NCBI GenBank assembly: GCA_021298875.1
Contig: JAJTHJ010000070.1
Span: 1-11,446 of the forward strand
Direction of reading: 5' to 3'
Length of the DNA stretch: 11,446 bases
DNA from: Burkholderiales bacterium
GTDB lineage: Bacteria > Pseudomonadota > Gammaproteobacteria > Burkholderiales > Burkholderiaceae_F
Under the pieces are notes generated by a model that had not been told where the DNA came from, ran no database searches, and saw only the letters and a list, made by a program, of their open reading frames with translations. Of the stretch, positions 1 through 5,262 are shown in pieces. The translations under genes were made by a program, and so were the position numbers. Positions within the stretch are counted from its first letter, which is position 1. Each line of letters starts with the position of its first letter.

Positions 1-111
1 ATCGGGCGGCACGGCCACATAGTGGCTGGCACTGCCGATGTCGATGCCGGCGGCATTGGGATGAGTCAACTCCAACCCCTTGCGGTTGAAGGCCCGATTG
101 CGTATGGCCAT
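1..111 (-). CDS. IS110/IS1111-family transposase, N-terminal part (runs off the window)
   Basis: The minus strand encodes about 37 residues that include HPNAAGIDIGSASHYVAVPP. This is the typical start of IS110-family DEDD transposases, where GIDIGS carries the first acidic residue of the RuvC-like catalytic fold. The family moves circular IS intermediates by site-specific insertion without long terminal inverted repeats. I chose the ATG at 111 because GGAGG lies 5 nt upstream of it; ATGs at 123 and 126 are in frame but lack such a site. The 5' end faces an attC arm about 50 bp away, which fits the IS1111-attC group known to insert into integron recombination sites. The rest of the gene lies outside the window, so intactness cannot be judged. 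Confidence 0.85.
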   Translation of the reverse strand, partial: MAIRNRAFNRKGLELTHPNAAGIDIGSASHYVAVPPD

Positions 112-160
112 GGCGTCCTCCATCATGCACGGCGCGGGCAAGCCGTCCTGCCGCGGCCAG
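1..160 (-). mobile_element. End of an IS1111-like insertion sequence next to an attC arm
   Basis: The transposase start and about 50 bp of leader lie between the window edge and the attC 3' arm. The exact IS end is not visible. I set it near 160 because the sequence from about 162 onward looks like the 3' half of an attC. IS1111 elements have subterminal rather than terminal inverted repeats, and the other end is outside the window, so the boundary is an inference. Confidence 0.5.
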
Positions 161-161
161 C

Positions 162-182
162 CGCTCAGCTCGAACGTTAGGC
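162..182 (+). repeat. 3' arm of an interrupted attC site
   Basis: GTTAGGC at 176-182 matches the attC core GTTRRRY and is identical to the core at 1839-1845. It is preceded by CGCTCAGCTCGAAC, which has the look of the L' region of an attC. No inverse core (RYYYAAC) pairing with it was found in the 160 bp upstream; that stretch is transposase sequence instead. The simplest reading is an attC split by the IS. The crossover point would be between G176 and T177, which starts the cassette. Confidence 0.6.
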
Positions 183-202
183 GGCCATAGGAGAACAGAG
201 CA

Positions 203-1363
203 ATGAGCAACTGCACAAAACTAGTCAAGACGGACGAATGCACTCAGACTCGAGACGAAGGCTATAACAACTGCTCGCAAACGCGGGATGAAGGCTACAA
301 CAGTTGCCAGTCGAACTACTACAACGACTGCCACTGGTACAGCCCGTGGAATTGCGTTGCTGGCTGGTTTTGCAGCGCGTGGACTTGGATTTCGAACATC
401 GTATGCGTCGGCTGGACCTGGGTCTCCAACGTCGTCTGTGTTGCATGGAAATATATTGTCCAGGTCGTGTGTGTTCTCATTGATGCTGTGGTGGCGGTGG
501 TCGCGATCATCGCTTCGGTGATCGACGCTATCGCTGGCTTCATTGGTGGTATTGTTGCCTTTATCGTCGACATTTTCACGTCCATCCCGATCATAGGTCG
601 GTTAATTGACTGGGTACTTGGCGTTGCCAAGACAATTGTGTGGGCCATCGCCAGCATTCCCGATCTGATTGGAACACTGGTCGGAGTGATGCCGGAGAAG
701 AAGCTACGATTAATAGTGCTTATACAAAATGACGAGCGCGGCAATCCGCTCATCATTGACCGCACAGTGCTGTACCGTGCGATTCAGTTTGTAATAAACA
801 CCTACCGGGAGCAGGTTAATGTGCGAGTCGTCCCGGTGCAGATATTCCACTATGCGTCCACTTTCGCGGACGAGCAAGTTGCCAACGACAACTACATCGC
901 CTCCGAGACCCGGATCAATACGCCAGACCTCATCGATGTGTGCTGCGATACGTGCGAGGCCGGCGAGAACCTAATCGACCGGGGATCTCAGTTCAATTTA
1001 AAGCTCAGCATCGTGGCGTTTTGGGGAGGCGCGCGAAGGCTTACAGGGTACGGTGCGCCCATTGTGGCGTTCGCGGTGCGCAGCTACAAGGATGGCAAGG
1101 CCGGTTGTTCGCTGGGACCGCTGACGGACTTCGTGACCGTCAAATTCCAGGACAGCGATCAAGGCACTCCAGCTGCGCAACTGACATCGGACAAATCGCT
1201 AGGCGCGATTACGGACCTTGGTCATGAAGTGAGTCACTGTTGCTCGCTGCCACATAAGACCGACGGCGACAATATGATGAACCCTTCACCCAAGCGGAGT
1301 GGGAGGATGACGGTCTGGCAGAAGATGCTCATTCGTTCATCAAGGCACGTCACTTATCTGTGA
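203..1363 (+). CDS. Metzincin-like zinc-peptidase homologue with Cys/Trp hydrophobic N-terminus
   Basis: This is a 386-residue protein of unknown role. Near the C-terminus is HEVSHCCSLPH (residues 341-351), which fits the metzincin pattern HExxHxxGxxH with Ser in place of Gly. NMMNPSP follows at 357-363 and could be the Met-turn, so zinc ligands H341, H345 and H351 and the base E342 are all present. The N-terminus has two copies of QTRDEGYN (residues 15-22 and 26-33). Three 11-residue units rich in Trp and Val follow (60-92), then a long hydrophobic stretch (about 84-165) that could span or insert into membranes. There is no ordinary signal peptide. Cysteines 13, 24, 35, 57, 68, 79 and 90 share an 11-residue register. 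The start has AGGAGA 8 nt upstream. The gene overlaps the next by 4 nt. Protease activity is inferred from motifs only. Confidence 0.75.
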   Translation: MSNCTKLVKTDECTQTRDEGYNNCSQTRDEGYNSCQSNYYNDCHWYSPWNCVAGWFCSAWTWISNIVCVGWTWVSNVVCVAWKYIVQVVCVLIDAVVAVVAIIASVIDAIAGFIGGIVAFIVDIFTSIPIIGRLIDWVLGVAKTIVWAIASIPDLIGTLVGVMPEKKLRLIVLIQNDERGNPLIIDRTVLYRAIQFVINTYREQVNVRVVPVQIFHYASTFADEQVANDNYIASETRINTPDLIDVCCDTCEAGENLIDRGSQFNLKLSIVAFWGGARRLTGYGAPIVAFAVRSYKDGKAGCSLGPLTDFVTVKFQDSDQGTPAAQLTSDKSLGAITDLGHEVSHCCSLPHKTDGDNMMNPSPKRSGRMTVWQKMLIRSSRHVTYL

Positions 1364-1830
1364 GTAAAGGTATGAACGACACCATCCAGCGGGCGACTGA
1401 TCTGACACTTTTGCGGGAGCGAAGTCGAGCTGCTGGAGTTGTACTGGCGCTCCCGGAGCTCGATGACGCTGAGAACGACGTATGGCAAGCACGTCTTCGC
1501 AGGCGCGCGTGCGCGTGCGGCTGTGATGCGGGGGCACTAGCCGCTCTTTTGACTCTCATCGCCGTGATCGGCTGGGCAGCGGCACGCTGGTTTCTGCGAG
1601 GAGAATTGCCTGGGGTTCTGCAAGGAACGGCTGGGCTGGCTGGGGTATTTGTCGCCACTGGCGTCGGCAAGGCTCTTGGCTTGGCGTTCGCAGAGTATGA
1701 GTGGCGGCAGGATCTCGCCGAGTTGGGGCGTCTCGTGAAGGATCGAGGCCAGCGCATTAGCAGGGCCGCACATGACAGAACGCAGCCGCCTAACAAGGGC
1801 ATGCAGCCGACCGCCTACGGCGGCGGCTGA
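1360..1830 (+). CDS. Small two-helix membrane protein, second gene of the cassette
   Basis: This is a 156-residue protein that I do not recognise. It starts at GTG 1360, overlapping the TGA of the upstream gene (GTGA), which suggests coupled translation. An in-frame ATG at 1372 is an alternative start. The first 50 residues are charged and soluble-looking. RRRACACGCDAG (48-59) follows, with three closely spaced cysteines at the membrane entry, then hydrophobic segments at about 57-75 and 87-110 joined by a short loop. A charged tail follows. The last dozen residues (NKGMQPTAYGGG) are encoded by the attC, and the stop codon lies inside it, so this tail is probably not functional sequence. Pairing with the metzincin-like protein suggests a shared job, such as membrane anchoring or self-protection; that is inference. 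Confidence 0.7.
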   Translation: MSKGMNDTIQRATDLTLLRERSRAAGVVLALPELDDAENDVWQARLRRRACACGCDAGALAALLTLIAVIGWAAARWFLRGELPGVLQGTAGLAGVFVATGVGKALGLAFAEYEWRQDLAELGRLVKDRGQRISRAAHDRTQPPNKGMQPTAYGGG

Positions 1831-1845
1831 TACCTGTCGTTAGGC
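1788..1845 (+). repeat. attC recombination site of the cassette
   Basis: The inverse core GCCTAAC (1788-1794) and core GTTAGGC (1839-1845) are perfectly complementary. Between them, 1804-1809 pairs with 1824-1829 (CAGCCG/CGGCTG) and 1811-1815 pairs with 1819-1823 (CCGCC/GGCGG). A1810 is left as an extrahelical base and TAC forms the loop. Unpaired spacers of 9 nt lie on each side (1795-1803 and 1830-1838). This is the R''-L''-L'-R' layout that integron integrases recognise in folded single strands. Cleavage is expected between G1839 and T1840. Confidence 0.93.
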
Positions 1846-1937
1846 GTCACAGGCAAGCGCCGTCCTGCCGTGCACTGCTTGTTTTGCGCCACGTCGAATT
1901 GAAGTCGTAGACTCGTGCCAATGGAACAGGGGGACCA

Positions 1938-2006
1938 ATGGAAGAGAAAACGTTCTTCGAGTATGACGGCGTCAAGGTGACCAATGCCCGCTTCGTCGTC
2001 GTATGA
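1938..2006 (+). pseudogene. Truncated start of a DUF6232-like cassette gene
   Basis: Twenty-two codons start at an ATG preceded by GGGGG 4 nt upstream. The peptide EEKTFFEYDGVKVTNARF resembles the N-terminus of DUF6232 proteins, which I recall as common in integron cassettes. The expected continuation is missing: after three valine codons the frame hits TGA, and the sequence turns into GC-rich DNA leading to imuB. The stump starts 98 bp past the crossover point of the preceding attC, so it is the beginning of a second cassette whose body and attC have been lost. The family assignment rests on a short match from memory. Confidence 0.6.
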
Positions 2007-2141
2007 CCCCGACCCTCCGCGCTTTGTGCTTTGCGTGCCGGGCCAATGCGCCGCCGCGTGGACGGTCTCACTGGACCAAGGCGAGCGGGTCGATGCATCG
2101 GGCGGTGGCACGGGCTGACCGCAACATCTGCGGTGCCGCTC
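2007..2141. other. Junction between the integron remnant and imuB, no gene seen
   Basis: This stretch of about 135 bp has high GC and no convincing reading frame. The minus-strand frames just after the imuB stop do not resemble the start of DnaE2, the usual next gene, and run into stops quickly. The only structure is a hairpin at 2118-2134. No attC, IS end or target duplication was recognised, so the nature of the deletion or rearrangement is unclear. Confidence 0.5.
2118..2134 (-). terminator. Small hairpin downstream of imuB
   Basis: ACCGCA (2118-2123) and TGCGGT (2129-2134) are perfect inverted repeats around a 5-nt loop. They begin 7 nt beyond the imuB stop on the minus strand. There is no T-rich tract after it, so it is at best a weak terminator or a 3'-end stabiliser. 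Confidence 0.3.
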
Positions 2142-3650
2142 TCACGCAAACCACCCGTGCAAAAACCACCCGCGCGGCGCGGCCAGGTCGCGGTAGACCC
2201 ATAGCGTCTGCCCGCGCGGGTTGCGGGCGACAAAGTAGTCGCGCGCCACGGCGCGGCGCGGGCCGGTGCCGTGGTCCCACCAGCCGGCTTCGATCCGCTC
2301 GGGGCCGGCCACCAGCGTCAAGGGGCCGTCGCAGTGGGGCGCCTCGTCGGTGGCGGCGAGCGGGCGCGGCGCGGGCAGGATCAAGAGCGGGCGCTGTGGC
2401 GTGGCCGGCGCAGGCAGGGGGGCTGCCGGCGCCACCGCCAGCGGCACTGCGCGCCAGGCGTGTTCGGGCCGGTGATCGTCCACCGCCTGCAACTGGAACA
2501 CCCGCTCGGAGCCAAAGCGTGCGTGCAGCGCCTCCGCGAGTTGCAGCCAATCGGTGTCGTGCTGCGCGGCGGGGGCGGGCGGCAACAGGCTCGCGTTGTG
2601 CGCGGCAAAGGGGTGCAGGCGCTCGATGGCGAGTGTGAGCGCGACCGCGGGCTGCGCCAGCCGCACGCGCGCCAGCCGCTCGGCGAGCAGCCGCGCCAGC
2701 CGCGCCGCGTTGCGCTCAGGCGCAGCCAGCCGCAGCGCGAACGGCGTGGGGGCGAGCGGCTGCGCGCGGCGGGCGCTGTGCCGGGCGGTGAATGCGAACT
2801 CGGTGGCGCCGGCATCGCGCCCGCGCAGAAAGCCCTCGGCCAGCCGCAGCAGGCGGTGCGCGGGGAAGAGCAGTTGCGCGGCTTCGGTCAGGTCGGCCGG
2901 CAGTTCGATCTCGCTGGCAAAGCGCTCGGGCGGTACGTACAGCGGCTGCGGGTCGGGCCGGTGGCCGAGCGCGCAGTCCAGATCGGCGAGCAGCGCGGTG
3001 CCAAAGCGCCGGGCAAGTGCGGCGCGCGGCAGGCGCAGCACCTCGCCCAATGTGCGCAGGCCGAGCGCGTGCAGCGTGTCGATGGTTTGCGGAGCCCATT
3101 CGGTAAGCGGCAAGGGCAGCGGGTCGAGCGTGGCTTGCAGTTGCGCGGTATCGGTCGCGTCCGGCACGGTGAGGCCCTGCGTGCGGGCGAGCGCCAGCCA
3201 CCACGCGGCGCGCGGCGTGGGCGCGCAGGCGAGCGCCGCGCGGTAGCCCAGCACGGCCAACCCGCGCGCGATGCGCCGCTCGAGCGCCGCGCGGCCGCCG
3301 AACAGCCGCTCGCTGCCGCCGGCTTCGAGCAGCAGGCCACTGTGGTACCCAACCGCGCGCACCACCACGTGTGCGCTGTACTGGTAGGCCCAGCCGGCGA
3401 GTGCGGCGAGCGCGTCGTGCTTGACCTGCGGCTTGCGTGCGACGGCGATCAGATCGGCGGCCAGCGCCTGCGCGGCGGCGAGCTTCAGCCCCGGCACGAT
3501 GCCGGCGGCGCGAGCGGCGTCGTTGCAAAAGGCGACGACTGGCCGCTGCGCCGGCCCCTCGACCACCGCCAGCGGCGTGGGCTTGGCGAGCGCGCGGGCG
3601 GCCAGTTGCAGCGGCAGCGCGGGGAGGGCGAGGGCGAGCCAGAGGGGCAT
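2142..3650 (-). CDS. imuB: ImuB, catalytically inactive Y-family polymerase homologue of the SOS mutasome
   Basis: This protein of about 502 residues has the ImuB layout. It starts with LWLALALPALPLQ where active Y-family polymerases have a metal-binding acidic motif. LLLEAGGSERLFGG then stands where those enzymes carry their catalytic Asp-Glu pair. The usual ImuB blocks FQLQAVDDHRPEHAW and the C-terminal end WFLHGWFA follow. ImuB is the hub that links ImuA (or ImuA'), DnaE2 and the beta clamp for translesion synthesis. I took the ATG at 3650 because it places the conserved first strand at the N-terminus. An in-frame TTG at 3686 would add 12 residues and overlap the upstream stop by 4 nt (TTGA). 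No clear clamp-binding QLPLW-type motif was seen. The C-terminus is intact, but dnaE2 does not follow. Confidence 0.9.
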   Translation of the reverse strand: MPLWLALALPALPLQLAARALAKPTPLAVVEGPAQRPVVAFCNDAARAAGIVPGLKLAAAQALAADLIAVARKPQVKHDALAALAGWAYQYSAHVVVRAVGYHSGLLLEAGGSERLFGGRAALERRIARGLAVLGYRAALACAPTPRAAWWLALARTQGLTVPDATDTAQLQATLDPLPLPLTEWAPQTIDTLHALGLRTLGEVLRLPRAALARRFGTALLADLDCALGHRPDPQPLYVPPERFASEIELPADLTEAAQLLFPAHRLLRLAEGFLRGRDAGATEFAFTARHSARRAQPLAPTPFALRLAAPERNAARLARLLAERLARVRLAQPAVALTLAIERLHPFAAHNASLLPPAPAAQHDTDWLQLAEALHARFGSERVFQLQAVDDHRPEHAWRAVPLAVAPAAPLPAPATPQRPLLILPAPRPLAATDEAPHCDGPLTLVAGPERIEAGWWDHGTGPRRAVARDYFVARNPRGQTLWVYRDLAAPRGWFLHGWFA

Positions 3651-3682
3651 CGGCAAGCGAGGCTCGGCATCGGCAGGCCGGA

Positions 3683-4279
3683 TCAAAGTGTGGGGGCGGG
3701 TGATCCCCAGATTTCTTCTTCGCAGAAGCCGAGTTCGGCGAAGTCAGCGGCGCGCAGGGCAGCTTCGTCGCTGCAAAAGAATTCGTCCAGTTGCGGCGGG
3801 GCGACCGCGGTGCCGGCGAGCATCGCGTGCGCTTGGCCGCGATGGTGGATCTGGTGCTGGAACAAATGCGCCAGGATGCGGCCGATGCGGTCGGTCGCCG
3901 GCCCGGCGCGGCGCATGATCTGCGCCGGGCGGTCGAGATCGGCATCGGTGAGGTGCCGGCACAGGTCGATCAGCCGCCGGTCGACTGCGTGCTGGGCGGT
4001 GGTAAGCGCGGCGCAGTCGGCAAACGGCGTCTCGGGCTCGGAGAACTGCCACGGCTGCGGATGCGGCGGCTGCCCGTTGGCCGCGCGCTCCAGCGCGTCC
4101 ACGTAAAACCAGTCGACGGTGAGGATGTGGTTCAGTGTCGCCACCAGCGACGGGAAGAAGCTCGTGCGCGTGGCGCCGAACTCGGCGGCCGACAACTGCG
4201 CGCAGGCCTTGAGAAGCCGATGGTTGGCCCAAGCGTTGTTGTAAGCGGAGCGGGTGAACCACTGGGCGGCGTTGTTCAT
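3683..4279 (-). CDS. DinB-superfamily (DUF1993/YfiT-like) four-helix protein
   Basis: This 198-residue protein belongs to the DinB/YfiT-like putative metalloenzyme superfamily, not to DNA polymerase IV, which shares the name dinB. H51 (in LNHIL) with H142 and H146 (in HQIHHRGQAH) form the expected metal-binding triad on a four-helix bundle. The opening RSAYNNAWANHRLL is also typical. Members include thiol-dependent transferases and DNA-damage-induced proteins of unknown role; no substrate can be assigned here. It starts 29 nt after the endonuclease gene, and its stop overlaps the possible TTG start of imuB. A clear ribosome binding site is not visible. Its place in a LexA-type gene row makes induction by DNA damage plausible. 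Confidence 0.85.
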   Translation of the reverse strand: MNNAAQWFTRSAYNNAWANHRLLKACAQLSAAEFGATRTSFFPSLVATLNHILTVDWFYVDALERAANGQPPHPQPWQFSEPETPFADCAALTTAQHAVDRRLIDLCRHLTDADLDRPAQIMRRAGPATDRIGRILAHLFQHQIHHRGQAHAMLAGTAVAPPQLDEFFCSDEAALRAADFAELGFCEEEIWGSPAPTL

Positions 4280-4308
4280 CGCGGGCGAGGTGGGGAGAAC
4301 TGCAGGCC

Positions 4309-5262
4309 TCATGCTTTGTCGTACGGCCCGAGAAACCGCGCGCCGTTGAAATGGATCAGATGGCTCGGCGCATCGGCGATCCAGACCTCGGTTTCCCAGG
4401 CGATGGCGGCAAAGTGCTTTTGAAACGTCTTGCGGTCGGGGAAGGCGGAGACGTAGACCAGACCCGCCGTGCAGGAGGCAAACAACTGCGCGAGCTCGAC
4501 ATGCCGTTTGCCGTCGACGGGGCCGTGGCTCGTCACCGCTTCGATCAACAACAGCCAATCGCGATCGGCCAGAGACACGACCACATCCGGCATCTTGCCG
4601 TGGCTGTCCAACGCGACACCCAGGCGAGCGAGCAGCGCTGCGTCGAAGTAGCCGAACTTGTCGCCGGTGTCGCCGACGTAAACCAGCGCGCCGCCGGGCG
4701 CGAAGCGGGGGGCGAACTTTTCGATGACCGCCTTGATCAGCGCCGAATGCGCTCCGGCCGAAAGCTGGATGCGCTGTCGGTCGCCGATCCGTACCGGAAC
4801 GCGCTTCATCGCACGGTCGCGCGCGTACTTGCGGCTTAACGTCGAATGCCGCGCCAGCCAGTCGTCCAGGCGGGCGCGATAGACGGGTGTTTCGTAGGTA
4901 CGCAGCGTGTCGAGCAAGTCCGGCGCGATCTGGTACACGGCATGTGGGCTGTTGACCGGTCGCGCCGGATCGTCCGGGTTGTAGAGCGCAATGCCAGCCT
5001 GGACGAATTGGTGCATCGACTGGCGCCGAAACGTCTCGCGCGTGTTGGGTGCGTAGGGTTTGGCGTAGTGCTTGCGGCTCCAGTCCATGATCGGCGTGAT
5101 GCCGACGAGCGGCGCGCCCGCTTCGGCCCAGGCACGGGCCGGTCGCAGATCGAGCAGGGCGAGCAGGCACAACGCGGTGCGCTCGTTCTGTTGCGCACGT
5201 GGCAGTCCCAAGTCGGTCAGCACCGCCAAGGCTTGCGTCAATCGTTTCTTGCGCCGGCTCAT
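4309..5262 (-). CDS. BsuBI/PstI-type type II restriction endonuclease
   Basis: This 317-residue protein matches the BsuBI/PstI restriction endonuclease family. The N-terminal half (1-150) is helical and includes LVGITPIMDWSRKHYAKPYAPNTRE, a family hallmark broken here only by the domain boundary near residue 70. The C-terminal nuclease core shows GDTGDKFGYFD (197-207), MPDVV with D226, and LLLIEAVTSHGP with E241 followed by GKRH (251-254). These fit the PD-(D/E)xK-like site of the family, in which the usual ExK spacing is not kept. Known members cut CTGCAG, but specificity cannot be proved from sequence. The ATG overlaps the methyltransferase stop by 4 nt (ATGA), so translation is probably coupled and modification is made first. 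No frameshift or stop is visible, so it looks intact. Confidence 0.88.
   Translation of the reverse strand: MSRRKKRLTQALAVLTDLGLPRAQQNERTALCLLALLDLRPARAWAEAGAPLVGITPIMDWSRKHYAKPYAPNTRETFRRQSMHQFVQAGIALYNPDDPARPVNSPHAVYQIAPDLLDTLRTYETPVYRARLDDWLARHSTLSRKYARDRAMKRVPVRIGDRQRIQLSAGAHSALIKAVIEKFAPRFAPGGALVYVGDTGDKFGYFDAALLARLGVALDSHGKMPDVVVSLADRDWLLLIEAVTSHGPVDGKRHVELAQLFASCTAGLVYVSAFPDRKTFQKHFAAIAWETEVWIADAPSHLIHFNGARFLGPYDKA

Larger units (their letters stand above)
177..1839 (+). mobile_element. Complete integron gene cassette with two genes
   Basis: The segment runs from the crossover point in the core at 176-182 to the crossover point in the core at 1839-1845 and ends with its own full attC. 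It holds two overlapping plus-strand genes with only 26 bp of leader. Both genes read toward the attC, as cassette genes do. At about 1.66 kb it is longer than most cassettes. Its base composition is lower in GC than the chromosomal genes to the right. No integrase gene is in the window; by cassette orientation, attI and intI would lie to the left, beyond the IS. Confidence 0.8.

Noticed and set aside
239..304. CRISPR-like or microsatellite repeat
   Set aside because: Only two imperfect copies of a coding repeat without spacers; it is an intragenic protein repeat.
1350..1802. Minus-strand frame of 150 codons opposite the small membrane protein
   Set aside because: Ser/Arg/Ala-rich shadow; the plus strand has coupled translation, hydrophobic helices and a cassette-consistent direction.
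2007..2141. Start of dnaE2 after imuB
   Set aside because: No frame resembles the conserved DnaE2 N-terminal PHP region, and stops appear within about 20 codons.
2271..4106. Long plus-strand frame of about 611 codons opposite imuB and the DinB-like gene
   Set aside because: Low-complexity Arg/Gly/Ala composition typical of the antisense of high-GC genes; the minus strand has recognisable ImuB and DinB-superfamily motifs.
3683..4279. DNA polymerase IV (the other protein named DinB)
   Set aside because: At 198 residues with a His triad and no palm-domain acidic motifs, it fits the DinB/YfiT-like superfamily, not a Y-family polymerase.
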